Shown: in pieces, positions 9,118 through 16,840 of the stretch | Layout: the number at the start of each line of letters is the position of its first letter | Numbering within the stretch: position 1 is the first letter of the stretch | DNA from: Salicibibacter cibarius | GTDB taxonomy: Bacteria; Bacillota; Bacilli; Bacillales; Marinococcaceae | Reading direction: 5' to 3' | DNA: 64,000 nt | Assembly: GCF_016495725.1 (NCBI RefSeq) | Contig: NZ_CP054705.1 | Location: 62,001 to 126,000 of the forward strand | Notes under the pieces: model-generated | What the model saw: the letters and a program-made list of their open reading frames with translations, nothing else | Told to the model about the DNA's origin: nothing | The model's database searches: none | Program-made: the position numbers and the translations under genes

Positions 9118-9264
9118 TTACTTAAAAAATTTTCGCAAGCCTTTTCCGGTATAACGACCAGCAACCCGACGGCCAACACGCCGACCTATGCGGCCTTTCT
9201 TGATTGCGTTTATATCGCCTAAGATACGTGCGAGTTTGTACAGAAATGACCGGAAGTTATTCAC
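9118..9264 (-). CDS. Small basic phage-type protein (48 aa)
   Basis: A GTG start overlaps the TGA stop of the upstream regulator. The 48 residues are very basic (IKKGRIGRRVGRRVAGR) after an amphipathic start NNFRSFLYKLARILGDINA. Proteins with this layout are frequent in Bacillus phages and mobile elements, but their function is unknown to me. The translational overlap with the regulator suggests co-translation. It is too short to be called by many gene finders. Confidence 0.7.
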   Translation of the reverse strand: MNNFRSFLYKLARILGDINAIKKGRIGRRVGRRVAGRYTGKGLRKFFK

Positions 9265-9479
9265 TGTTGTTCGCCCTCCTCAATTTGTAATAAGTCGCCC
9301 GGTTGAACGCCCAAACCAACGCAAAGGTTATATAAAGTCTCGAAGTCTATGCGCCGGGATGCGTTCATTTGCAGGCTTTTGACGGTGTTTCTACTTACTT
9401 TATTCCCCGTTTTCTCTACAACTTCGCGATTGGAAAGTTGTCTTTCCGCCATTATATCGCCTAATTTGCACACTATCAT
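9261..9479 (-). CDS. Cro/CI-family HTH transcriptional regulator
   Basis: The 72-aa protein is a single HTH_3-type domain (LSNREVVEKTGNKVSRNTVK, then the FETLYNLCVGLGVQPGDLL helix pair) of the short YozG/Cro type. It is divergent from the gene at 9606 with a 126-bp intergenic region containing TTGAC-rich repeats, so it is likely the repressor or switch protein of the element. Confidence 0.85.
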   Translation of the reverse strand: MIVCKLGDIMAERQLSNREVVEKTGNKVSRNTVKSLQMNASRRIDFETLYNLCVGLGVQPGDLLQIEEGEQQ

Positions 9480-9605
9480 TATGAGCCTCCTAAAAAGTTA
9501 AGTCAATTAGTTGACAACCTGACATAAGTAAGTTAGTATTGCTGTATAAGTTAACAAGTTGACATGTTGACTGCACCATTATATCACATTTAGGAGGCGT
9601 TTTAA
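9480..9605. promoter_or_regulatory. Divergent promoter/operator region
   Basis: Between the regulator and the rightward genes lie GTCAA-TTAG-TTGAC (9502-9515, a perfect inverted repeat) and the direct motifs AGTTAACAAGTTGACATGTT near 9550, likely regulator sites. A TTGACA at 9559 and TATATC near 9580 could form a rightward promoter. GGAGGCG precedes the start at 9606. Confidence 0.6.
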
Positions 9606-9854
9606 ATGAACGCAACAACAACGAAAACAGCACTAGACATTACGAAAAAGGTGGGCGCAGGTTGGCAGTATCGCCCGGACAAGAAATTTTACACGGTGAA
9701 AGAGGTGCAAAGTAAACGCGCTTATATTGTGTTGCCGGATGATTGGGAGGCGTTTTTTGTGGAAAACGGCTTCGTGAGTAAAGGCGCAGTTATGGGGTAT
9801 ATCGAAGCGCCCATTGAATTATACAAGGAGGCGGCTTTCTTTGAAGGTAGTTAA
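9606..9854 (+). CDS. Small protein of unknown function, first gene of the rightward operon
   Basis: The 82-aa protein starts at an ATG after TAGGAGGCG. It is slightly basic at the N-terminus, then has a compact part with aromatic residues (GWQYRPDKKFY, YIVLPDDWEAFFVENGF). I do not recognise the family. It is the first gene after the divergent control region and overlaps the next gene by 14 bp, as is typical for early genes of phages and satellites. Confidence 0.65.
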   Translation: MNATTTKTALDITKKVGAGWQYRPDKKFYTVKEVQSKRAYIVLPDDWEAFFVENGFVSKGAVMGYIEAPIELYKEAAFFEGS

Positions 9855-10005
9855 CGACACGCAAGCAAAGACGATCACCGCAACTATGACGTACGACGAG
9901 GTGGCCACACTTGCGCACGCATTGAAGCAACCGGCGCGTAAGGACGCGGAAATAAAACAAATGTTGCATAACCTGCATAATCCAACCGTTAAGGGGCGCG
10001 AATAA
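9841..10005 (+). CDS. Small protein of unknown function
   Basis: I place the start at TTG 9841, nine bases after AAGGAGG, which gives 54 residues; the longer ORF from ATG 9814 would overlap the upstream gene more and ignore that site. The product is mostly helical with a TYDEVATLAHAL helix and could be a DNA-binding or inhibitor protein, but this is not shown. The stop codon abuts the ATG of the next gene. Confidence 0.6.
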   Translation: MKVVNDTQAKTITATMTYDEVATLAHALKQPARKDAEIKQMLHNLHNPTVKGRE

Positions 10006-10335
10006 ATGAACAAACTACACATTGAAAAAGTATACACGACTATGACGGCGATATCGCCAGACGAACCGGACACGCCGGAAACAGGAGAGGGCTTACTTGT
10101 TGATGGCCGTTATATGATTAATTTTATCGAAGAACCAAAGAAGCATGTCGCTGTACACGAATTACGAGCGTGTCAATACACGCCCGGCGGCCACGTTCTT
10201 TACGATATTCTCCGCGATGTTGGTCGGCAGATCGTTGCTGAAAGAGGGCTTAACTTAAACGCTGATGAACTTCGAAACTTGTCCGGCATAGAATTGCTGA
10301 TACATCTTACGCAGAATCAAAAAGGGGTCGTATAA
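10006..10335 (+). CDS. Protein of unknown function (109 aa)
   Basis: The ATG directly follows the TAA of the previous gene, implying coupled translation. The 109-aa sequence mixes an acidic Pro/Glu-rich part (SPDEPDTPETGEG) with a strand-rich centre and a helical C-terminus (ADELRNLSGIELLIHL). No family is recognised. Confidence 0.6.
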   Translation: MNKLHIEKVYTTMTAISPDEPDTPETGEGLLVDGRYMINFIEEPKKHVAVHELRACQYTPGGHVLYDILRDVGRQIVAERGLNLNADELRNLSGIELLIHLTQNQKGVV

Positions 10336-10518
10336 ATGCGTAGCCTCACAACAATAATGTTCAACGATTGCCCGGCACGTACGCGGTTTCTGGAACGTGT
10401 GAGGGCGGACACAGGTGCAACAGCTTACATGCAGCACGTAGACAGCGACATAATACAGTTTATTGACGATAACTGGCGCGTGATTGCGGAAGTTAAAGAG
10501 GACAAGCTACCCGGTTAA
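10336..10518 (+). CDS. Small protein of unknown function (60 aa)
   Basis: The ATG starts immediately after the TAA of the preceding gene. The 60-aa product has the pattern of a small alpha/beta protein (RSLTTIMFNDCPARTRFLERV, HVDSDIIQFIDDNWRVIAEV split by a turn). No family is recognised. It ends the short operon; a 600-bp repeat-rich gap follows. Confidence 0.55.
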   Translation: MRSLTTIMFNDCPARTRFLERVRADTGATAYMQHVDSDIIQFIDDNWRVIAEVKEDKLPG

Positions 10519-11120
10519 AGGGCGGCGATTGGCAGCGCTGCCTAATGGGAAAAGATTTAGGAAGCAAGGGCGAAAAAGGTTTAGGAGTAAGTGAAAAGTT
10601 GGCATTTATATATAACGTTTAGGGCGATGGCTGGCAGCATCGCCCGATAAAAACCGTAAAAAATTCAATCGGAAACTAAGGGCGGAAAAATAGCGCCGAC
10701 ATGTCCCAATCTACGTATCTATATCTGTAATATAAGTAGGTGGGTTAGAAAGTTAGCGCTGAAATGTCCCAAAATGGGGGGGGCAAAATTTCCGTACAGT
10801 AAAGTAGAGGGGCAAAAAATTTTTCGGTGATTCCGTAAAAAATTCATTCGGGAAACGGTAGTACAGGTAGAGGCGGAAAAAATTCAGCACAAACCGTAAA
10901 TTTTTCGTTTGGGAATCGTAAATATAGTGAGGGCGGAAAACCGTAAAATTTTCGGTTGGTTTTGTAAACGTAATGAAGGTTGTCCCAAAATATATGGCCG
11001 TCGTGGTCTACTAGAGTAGGAGGGCGAAAATTTTGCGGGGATTCCGTAAAAAAATTTAGCTGAGTCGTAGTTATGAAGCACCGGGCGTGGGCAAACACAA
11101 CACAAAAATTTTTACGAAAA
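10519..11120. repeat. Iteron-like AT-rich repeat region
   Basis: About 600 bp without a gene contains repeated motifs: CCGTAAAA (near 10653, 10833, 10894, 10941, 11044), GGCGGAAAA (near 10682, 10873, 10932) and TGTCCCAA (near 10701, 10764, 10981), alternating with AAATTTTTCGG-type runs. The spacing is irregular but the motif order recurs. It resembles an iteron-type replication origin or an attenuator region for the following genes. Confidence 0.6.
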
Positions 11121-11135
11121 GGGAGAGATTTTATT

Positions 11136-11525
11136 ATGTTTAAATTTCAACGCGAATTAGGAGATAAAGTGACAGTGTACGGACGATTAGTAAAAACTAC
11201 CGGTGGTGACGTTGACAAAGTGAAAAAAATCGTAAAAACGGGCAAGAAGATTGAAACAGTACGCCATGAAAATGAGTATTTCGACGAACCAAAAGACGGT
11301 GTAATAGTTGGGGTACGAAATTATGTAAAAACACTTGAACATTCACCACGATTAACCGGCAAATTTTATGAAAAGAGAGTATGCGAATCAAAACCGAAAA
11401 CGCGCGGCAAAGCGTATTTAGTCGCTTTAAATATGCGTGATACGGTAAAAGTGCCGGCAGAATTAGTTTCAATAGACCTTCAAAGACAATTTAATTTATC
11501 GGATGAAGACATGTTAGAAATTTAA
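11136..11525 (+). CDS. Protein of unknown function (129 aa)
   Basis: ATG 11136 follows GGGAGAG; an in-frame ATG at 11073 lies within the repeat region and lacks a ribosome binding site. The lysine-rich 129-aa product appears strand-rich (DKVTVYGRLVKTTGGDVDKV, DGVIVGVRNYVKT) and ends with a helix. I do not recognise a family. Confidence 0.6.
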   Translation: MFKFQRELGDKVTVYGRLVKTTGGDVDKVKKIVKTGKKIETVRHENEYFDEPKDGVIVGVRNYVKTLEHSPRLTGKFYEKRVCESKPKTRGKAYLVALNMRDTVKVPAELVSIDLQRQFNLSDEDMLEI

Positions 11526-11538
11526 AGGAGGCGATACT

Positions 11539-11748
11539 ATGAAACTATCACGGCGCGGCTTCCGTTATCTCCGGTTTCGGGAGTCGCTCAATCAGTACGA
11601 ATACGCCGCAATCATTGGAATCTCACAAAGGCTAGTATCGGCCATTGAACTAGGCAATCGCAAGGTGTCGCCACGAACGGCGGCACTTGTGTGGGCGGCT
11701 TTTAAGTTGGACGACAACGAAGTGCTGACGTTGGAAGAACGAGGGTAA
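11539..11748 (+). CDS. Small HTH (XRE-like) DNA-binding protein
   Basis: The 69-aa protein matches the helix-turn-helix pattern of XRE regulators: LRFRESLNQYEYAAIIGIS, then QRLVSAIELGNRKVSPRTAA. AAAGGAGGCGAT precedes the start. It probably regulates the following DUF3102/J-domain gene or the replication genes. Confidence 0.75.
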   Translation: MKLSRRGFRYLRFRESLNQYEYAAIIGISQRLVSAIELGNRKVSPRTAALVWAAFKLDDNEVLTLEERG

Positions 11749-11777
11749 AACTAATTACGAAAAGGGAGGCGGTTGTT

Positions 11778-12920
11778 TTGGCAACTCCAACGGTACATGA
11801 CCGCGTACAAGGATTGACTTTCGAAGAGATGAAAAGCGATATTTCAAACTATCAATCACTTGTTGCGGAATCGGTTGTCGAAATCGGCGCGAGATTGAAA
11901 CGTATCAAAGAGGAAGATTTAACACACGGCCACTTTACGGAGTTTCTCGAAGAATTGGACATAAAGCCAAGACAGGCGCAAAAAATGATGCAATGCGCCG
12001 ACCAGTTTGCAAATGCGCCGTCAACGGCGGATTTAACACCGGGAAAAATGTATGAAATGTTGACGTTGCCGCCCGAAATCGATCGGGGCGAGTTTGCGCA
12101 AGGTGAACATGTCGTGCCGTCCACGGGCGATCACAAGACCGTTGCCGATATGACAAGCAAGGAAATGCGCGAAGTTGTAAAGGCGCACAAGCCCGAAAAA
12201 GAAGCGCCGGAGCAGCCGCAAGCAAGGGAAACGATAGACATTGAACCGGAAGAACAAGCGCACACAAGCCAAACAAACCGAGAATTAACGGGCGAGGAAG
12301 CTATTGCGAGATTGAAACCGACTTTTTGGCTTCTTTTATCTGAGGAAGTCGAGGAAAACATGACACTGACAGATTTAAAAAATATCGCGCAGTTATCACA
12401 CGCCGATCAGTCAATGTGTATCGGAGACTATGATAAATACGGACTTTTCCCGGTAGAAAAATATTTCTACGGTATTTCAGACAAAAATTACGGCTACCTA
12501 ATGCGTATTATTGAAAAGTTATATAAGGAATTAGTCTTTTCCGGATTAAAAGACAGTTTAAACGAACGTGTAGACAAATTGAACGAAACTTTTCAAACAC
12601 AAGAGGAATACCGTCGCGAATTAGACGCAATTAACGCAGAAGTAGACGAATATATAGCGGAAAAGAAAAAGGAAAGAGAAAGTCACGATGATTGGTTTAA
12701 AAGCGCGTTTGAAAGTGGCGGAAGCGCCGGCATTGCAAAAAGTTACGAAACATTAGGCCTTGAAGTGGGCGCGAGTGCTTCGGAAGTTAAAAATCAGTAT
12801 AAGACTTTAATGAAGGCTTTGCACCCGGACGTAAGCAAAACGGACGTTACCAGCCATTTATTTCAGATGGTTAAGGACGCATACGACGACATTAACGCGC
12901 AACAGGAGGCGGCAGGATGA
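11778..12920 (+). CDS. DUF3102-like protein with C-terminal J domain
   Basis: The 380-aa protein begins with a DUF3102-like segment (about residues 20-70: EIGARLKRIKEEDLTHGHF, then helices typical of that family found on phages and plasmids). An acidic linker and a coiled-coil region follow, and the last 65 residues are a DnaJ-type J domain with the HPD motif (KALHPDVSKT). The J domain should recruit DnaK; a role in remodelling replication or packaging complexes is inference. TTG 11778 follows AAGGGAGGCGG. Confidence 0.8.
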   Translation: MATPTVHDRVQGLTFEEMKSDISNYQSLVAESVVEIGARLKRIKEEDLTHGHFTEFLEELDIKPRQAQKMMQCADQFANAPSTADLTPGKMYEMLTLPPEIDRGEFAQGEHVVPSTGDHKTVADMTSKEMREVVKAHKPEKEAPEQPQARETIDIEPEEQAHTSQTNRELTGEEAIARLKPTFWLLLSEEVEENMTLTDLKNIAQLSHADQSMCIGDYDKYGLFPVEKYFYGISDKNYGYLMRIIEKLYKELVFSGLKDSLNERVDKLNETFQTQEEYRRELDAINAEVDEYIAEKKKERESHDDWFKSAFESGGSAGIAKSYETLGLEVGASASEVKNQYKTLMKALHPDVSKTDVTSHLFQMVKDAYDDINAQQEAAG

Positions 12921-13290
12921 CGCGGCCAAGCGCCGACGGCAAGGCGCAATGTAGGTCTTTTTTACTTTTCCATCGAAATTAAACAGGTCTTCCGTACCTT
13001 TTTTCTAATTTGCCGTTGTTAAACGGTGTCTTATTTAAACTAGTTATATAGAGGGGCGTAACTAAATGCCGCCTCTGTCTCTGTCGAGTTTGCGTAAGAA
13101 TATAGGCGCGATGAAATTTTATAGGTCTTCCGTACCTTTTTCCTATTTTGCCGTTACCAAACGCCTTATTATTCGAACTAGTTAGTAAGGGAAACTTTTT
13201 GCCGATAGCTGGCCGGCCTTTCTCTTTTTTGGCCTATTGGTTTGTATCTTAAACTTACATATTTTTATTTTACGAAAGGAGGACGGCATA
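12921..13290. repeat. Non-coding leader with duplicated motif
   Basis: The gap holds two related blocks about 140 bp apart: GGTCTTCCGTACC followed by a T-run, TTTGCCGTT and an AACTAGTTA motif (starting near 12987 and near 13123). GGT...ACC within the block is an inverted repeat before a T-run, so each copy could act as a terminator or attenuator. A 21-codon frame at 12917 is not convincing. Confidence 0.5.
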
Positions 13291-13542
13291 ATGCAGCAGA
13301 TCACGCCGCAACAACTTAAATACGTCCGTGCATCTTACGGAATCAGCCAAGAAGAACTCGCCGAAATGTTGGGTGTCACAGCCGGCATGATAGGACTTAT
13401 TGAGCGCGGGCGCCGTAACATGTCCGCGAAGCTAATGACTAAATTTGAAAATGCGCTCGATTTATCGGCTGAACGAATACAAGAAATCGAAACAGCTTTC
13501 AAAGAAATTGAGCGCATGAAAAAGGCAGCAATGAGCGTTTAA
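13291..13542 (+). CDS. XRE-family transcriptional regulator
   Basis: The 83-aa protein is an HTH_3 domain (LKYVRASYGISQEELAEML, VTAGMIGLIERGRRNMSAK) plus a C-terminal helix (ERIQEIETAFKEIERMK). ATG 13291 follows AAAGGAGGACGG; the longer frame from 13237 has no ribosome binding site. It precedes the duplicated promoter cassette and the primase gene and may control them. Confidence 0.82.
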   Translation: MQQITPQQLKYVRASYGISQEELAEMLGVTAGMIGLIERGRRNMSAKLMTKFENALDLSAERIQEIETAFKEIERMKKAAMSV

Positions 13543-13620
13543 TTTGAACGGGCCTTGATAACGTAACGGACGTAAAACGTAATGGATTATGTTTATACGA
13601 AAGTATAGGCGGCCCTGTAT

Positions 13621-13676
13621 CGTCACTATATATAATAAGTATTTCTTACCGAAAACGTACACATACCAAAAAGGAG
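13621..13676 (+). promoter_or_regulatory. 56-bp promoter/5' leader cassette, copy 1
   Basis: The 56 bp from CGTCACTATATATAATAAG to AAAAAGGAG are identical to 15308-15363. The block contains a TATAAT box and ends in the ribosome binding site of the next gene, so it is a whole promoter-to-RBS unit. A -35 box is not obvious, which suggests an activator. Confidence 0.7.
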
Positions 13677-13685
13677 CAATCAAAA

Positions 13686-13862
13686 ATGGATGAAAAATTT
13701 AAGTGCATATTCAGTTTGCGAGTTGCGAAGGAACTGGTTCGAAAAGGTTACACTATCGTAGATATCGAGCCGTCGCACCGATTTAAAGGGATGTTAGTTT
13801 TCATTTTCTTGAACACACCTGAATTGAATTGCGAATTATCAAAATTTAATCGCGAGGAGTAA
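13686..13862 (+). CDS. Small DUF5659-like protein (58 aa)
   Basis: The 58-aa protein has the layout of the DUF5659 family found in Bacillus and phage genomes: F-SLRVAKELVRKGYTIVDIE, basic residues, then a hydrophobic strand (MLVFIF) and a short helix. The function is unknown. It lies directly behind cassette copy 1 (AAAAAGGAG then ATG) and just upstream of the primase gene. Confidence 0.65.
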   Translation: MDEKFKCIFSLRVAKELVRKGYTIVDIEPSHRFKGMLVFIFLNTPELNCELSKFNREE

Positions 13863-13868
13863 TAACCA

Positions 13869-15293
13869 ATGGCACCTACCAAGACAGACAACCAAAAGCC
13901 AATCATTAAGAAGTTGAATGATTTTTATATACAAACGCGGAGGAAATACCTTGTTCAACTGACCGAAGGTAAGTATATCACGTTGAACAAAGACCGAATG
14001 GAGAACGTATTTTACTTAAATGACGGAATGATAAAACGACACCTAAACGGAGATTTAACCTACGGTATTTTTGCTGGCGGTTATTTCAACAAATTTATAT
14101 CGTTCGATGTTGATTGCGAAACTAGAGACGCCGCAAGGTGGGCGACATTACGGCTTATTTATGTGCTTACGGAAGAATTTAATATTATGCGCGGCCATAT
14201 TCATGTAAGTTTGAGCGGGAATAAAGGGTATCACGTTGATTTATTTTTCAATAAGCCAATTGCCATTCAAGACCTAAAAGCATTCTATACGACAGTTATC
14301 CAAGAAGTGGGTGAAGTACCTAACGGTGAAATTGAATTCCGACCTTCATGGTCGCAAGGGGTAAAGTTGCCGTTGGGTGTTCACCAAAAAACTGGCCGCC
14401 GGTGCTGGTTTGTTGACACTGAAACGCTGGAACCGATTAAACGATATGATTACATTTTGGATATTGAGCCGATGCCAGCCGATACCGTAACAGACCAATA
14501 TTTCGATCTTTCAGACGAACAGGCGGCCGAGTTTGAACATGTGGTCGAATCAACCGACATAACGGCAAATGTGGCCGATTACAGCGCCGGGTTGAAGCGA
14601 GCAACACGTATTCTTGATGCTGGCCAACTGCTCGAAAGCAACTCTCGGCACCACGTCACATTCGACCTTGCAAAATTTTTTCATTCGCAGGGTTACGAAG
14701 GGGATGAAGCCGTGACGCACATTTTAACGGTGCTACATAACACGCCACGTGATTATTTCCACAGTGACAGCACGCCGGATTTTTGGCGGCGAGAGGCGGA
14801 GCGGATAACGGCGCTGGTTTTTGATCGGGGTTATACGTTTGGAAACACTGATCAGCCGATAGTTATACATAAATCGGAAATATTGGCCGTTCTTTCATGC
14901 GGCACCTTTAAAACGAAGCAGTTACTCTACGCGATGCTGGTCACAAGCAAGCGTTACGGGAAATCGTTCTATTTGACGGCGCCCACAGCAAGGAAAATGT
15001 TGGGGACAAAATCAAACGAAACAGTTACAAATGCTTTAAAACGATTAGCAGATGGAGGCTTTATAGAATATACAAGAAAAGGTGAAATAGATGTCGCTAT
15101 GAGCCGCGACATTGGCCGTCCAAGATACAAGCCGAATAAATACCGGTTATTAATTGACGAACCGGCCGCCGATGAACCAAGCGTGCAAGTTACACAAGAA
15201 CAATCCGTCGTCGAAGTGGCTTTTTTACTTTGCGATCCGGCCGAGATAAAACAATATGTTAAGCGTAGAGAATACGAAAATCAGTGGCAGTGA
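13869..15293 (+). CDS. Archaeo-eukaryotic-type primase (AEP) with C-terminal winged helix
   Basis: The 474-aa protein has AEP primase motifs: the metal-binding FISFDVDCET (about residue 77), SLSGNKGYHVDLFF (about residue 117) and a basic third motif near LPLGVHQKTGRRCWF. This matches primases of the TOTE/plasmid-phage type. The C-terminal 130 residues look like a winged helix (RKMLGTKSNETVTNALKRLA). It likely primes replication of the element. GAGGAG precedes the ATG; the gene starts 7 bp after the small upstream gene. Confidence 0.88.
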   Translation: MAPTKTDNQKPIIKKLNDFYIQTRRKYLVQLTEGKYITLNKDRMENVFYLNDGMIKRHLNGDLTYGIFAGGYFNKFISFDVDCETRDAARWATLRLIYVLTEEFNIMRGHIHVSLSGNKGYHVDLFFNKPIAIQDLKAFYTTVIQEVGEVPNGEIEFRPSWSQGVKLPLGVHQKTGRRCWFVDTETLEPIKRYDYILDIEPMPADTVTDQYFDLSDEQAAEFEHVVESTDITANVADYSAGLKRATRILDAGQLLESNSRHHVTFDLAKFFHSQGYEGDEAVTHILTVLHNTPRDYFHSDSTPDFWRREAERITALVFDRGYTFGNTDQPIVIHKSEILAVLSCGTFKTKQLLYAMLVTSKRYGKSFYLTAPTARKMLGTKSNETVTNALKRLADGGFIEYTRKGEIDVAMSRDIGRPRYKPNKYRLLIDEPAADEPSVQVTQEQSVVEVAFLLCDPAEIKQYVKRREYENQWQ

Positions 15294-15307
15294 GCGCGTC
15301 TTTATAC

Positions 15308-15363
15308 CGTCACTATATATAATAAGTATTTCTTACCGAAAACGTACACATACCAAAAAGGAG
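15308..15363 (+). promoter_or_regulatory. 56-bp promoter/5' leader cassette, copy 2
   Basis: This is a perfect second copy of the 56 bp at 13621-13676, again ending in a ribosome binding site directly upstream of a short ORF. Confidence 0.7.
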
Positions 15364-15373
15364 TAAAAATAAC

Positions 15374-15448
15374 ATGCCAAGTACAAACGAAATAACCAAG
15401 GACGTTTATATGATCAACGAAGCCAACAATAAGTGCGCCGCCGGCTAA
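15374..15448 (+). CDS. Possible 24-aa leader peptide
   Basis: Directly behind cassette copy 2 lies an ATG with a good ribosome binding site and 24 codons (start PSTNEITKDVYMINEANN). Its end overlaps the stem of a terminator-like hairpin, as in leader-peptide attenuators. It could equally be a remnant of a longer gene. Confidence 0.4.
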   Translation: MPSTNEITKDVYMINEANNKCAAG

Positions 15449-15469
15449 CAATCGGCGGTGCCTTTTATT
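15435..15469 (+). terminator. Terminator or attenuator
   Basis: CGCCGCCG and CGGCGGTG pair over 8 bp around a 9-nt loop, followed by CCTTTTATTTT. The hairpin lies between cassette copy 2 and the next gene. Confidence 0.7.
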
Positions 15470-15488
15470 TTAAACGGGAGGTGATGGG

Positions 15489-15635
15489 ATGGGAAGAAAT
15501 GAAAGATTACACGCTTTGGCAACGTATTTAAGCGCCCTGGCAACGATTGAGCAAACCGGTATTACATACGTATCGATGGAAATCCGCGAAACAGTCGCAG
15601 AGGCACAAAAAGAAATCCATAAACAAACGAACTAA
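15489..15635 (+). CDS. Small protein of unknown function (48 aa)
   Basis: ATG 15489 follows GGGAGGTGAT. The 48-aa product is mostly helical (LHALATYLSALATIEQTG, then ETVAEAQKEIHKQ). No family is recognised. It directly precedes the HNH gene. Confidence 0.55.
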   Translation: MGRNERLHALATYLSALATIEQTGITYVSMEIRETVAEAQKEIHKQTN

Positions 15636-15665
15636 TAAATATGAAAAGGGATGGGATGAATTGAA

Positions 15666-16196
15666 ATGAGTAATCAAGCCGAATGTAAACACTGCCACAA
15701 AACCAAACCGGTATCCGAATTTAGACGCGACCGCCGTAGAAAGCACGGCATCATTAACGTTTGCAAGCCGTGCCGCAATCACGCGGAAAAATCAGCGGGC
15801 AATTATCACCGTGTCTATTTTATGCGCCACAAAAGAAAATCCGAACAGCAGCGCAATCAAGACGTTTTAACCTATGATCAATACAAAGACCTTGTACAAC
15901 GCGACTCATGCCCTTATTGCGGTATTGCCAATGACAGCAACACCACGTTTACAATCGATCACATAACGCCGAAACCAAAAGGTCCGCATAGCCAAGCAAA
16001 TATCACATATTGTTGCGCAAGTTGTAATGCGGCCAAGGGCACCCGCGACCTGTTAACGTTTTTTGAACAGTCCAAATCGTTTACCTTACCTTTGTTTTTG
16101 ACGTTTTTGAGCGAATGGGCGCAAGCAAACGGCCAGGAACCGGCTGACATGATGGATCACGTTATGTTTGGTTACCAGGCGGTGGCCGCCCAATGA
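15666..16196 (+). CDS. HNH endonuclease
   Basis: The 176-aa protein has an N-terminal zinc-binding part (CKHCHKTKPVSEF, then CKPCRNH) and an HNH domain: CPYCG, FTIDHITPKPKG (catalytic DH), then ANITYCCASCNAAKGT. Phage HNH enzymes often nick DNA near cos sites for packaging, but stand-alone HNH genes are also homing endonucleases. No terminase lies beside it. The stop overlaps the next start (ATGA). Confidence 0.88.
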   Translation: MSNQAECKHCHKTKPVSEFRRDRRRKHGIINVCKPCRNHAEKSAGNYHRVYFMRHKRKSEQQRNQDVLTYDQYKDLVQRDSCPYCGIANDSNTTFTIDHITPKPKGPHSQANITYCCASCNAAKGTRDLLTFFEQSKSFTLPLFLTFLSEWAQANGQEPADMMDHVMFGYQAVAAQ

Positions 16197-16345
16197 CAGA
16201 TATACTTACGCAGCTAAATGATGACATGAACGAAATAGAAGCAGCAAAAGCGCGGCAAGTGGCGGCATTTTGGCAGCAGATCGAAAAAGAGGCGGTGAAT
16301 CGCGGTGAATCAGAGAAAAAGCCAATCATTACAACATCGGATTGA
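16193..16345 (+). CDS. Small protein of unknown function (50 aa)
   Basis: The ATG overlaps the stop of the HNH gene by four bases (ATGA). The 50-aa product is helical and acidic at the start (TDILTQLNDDMNEIEAAKA). It overlaps the next gene by 41 bp in another frame. No family is recognised. Confidence 0.5.
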   Translation: MTDILTQLNDDMNEIEAAKARQVAAFWQQIEKEAVNRGESEKKPIITTSD

Positions 16346-16718
16346 GCAGCACGCCTCGAAAAATTGCGCTTTCCATGAAGGTAAGAACGGCTGCAAACTC
16401 ACAAATCACGGAAAATGTATGTACTCATTCCGAGCGGACCAACCGACAGGAAACATGTGCGGCTATTTTATGAAATACGTTGCGCCCGGTGATCCGGATT
16501 TATACGCCGAATATGTTCAGTGTTTACCAGTTGGCCATCCGTTAAAACTGGCGGAAAAAACAGACGACATGCCAAATTGCACCGAATGCGGCCGCCCGTT
16601 TGCTCGAAAATCCAACAGCCAAAAATATTGTACTACTTGCAAGTATGAAGTTAGACGCAAACAAAAAGCCGAAAATGAACGTAAGCGACGGACTAACACC
16701 ATGGACACACCGAAGTAA
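16305..16718 (+). CDS. Cysteine-rich zinc-ribbon protein
   Basis: The 137-aa protein contains an N-terminal cysteine-rich part (CAFHEGKNGCKLTNHGKC, and MCGYF) and a C-terminal zinc ribbon CTECGRPFARK...YCTTCKYE followed by a basic tail. It is likely a metal-binding nucleic-acid-associated protein. The GTG start at 16305 follows GAGGCGGTGA. Similar proteins occur in Bacillus phages; the function is unknown. Confidence 0.65.
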   Translation: MNQRKSQSLQHRIEQHASKNCAFHEGKNGCKLTNHGKCMYSFRADQPTGNMCGYFMKYVAPGDPDLYAEYVQCLPVGHPLKLAEKTDDMPNCTECGRPFARKSNSQKYCTTCKYEVRRKQKAENERKRRTNTMDTPK

Positions 16719-16840
16719 TAAATGCCCGTTTCACAAGGGATACAGAAGCTCATGAGGTGTATTATCGGGCTGGTGCGACTATTACATCCTAATGTGCGGA
16801 TTGTGTATTTCTATATGTCCATAAAACGGAGGGCGTTCTA

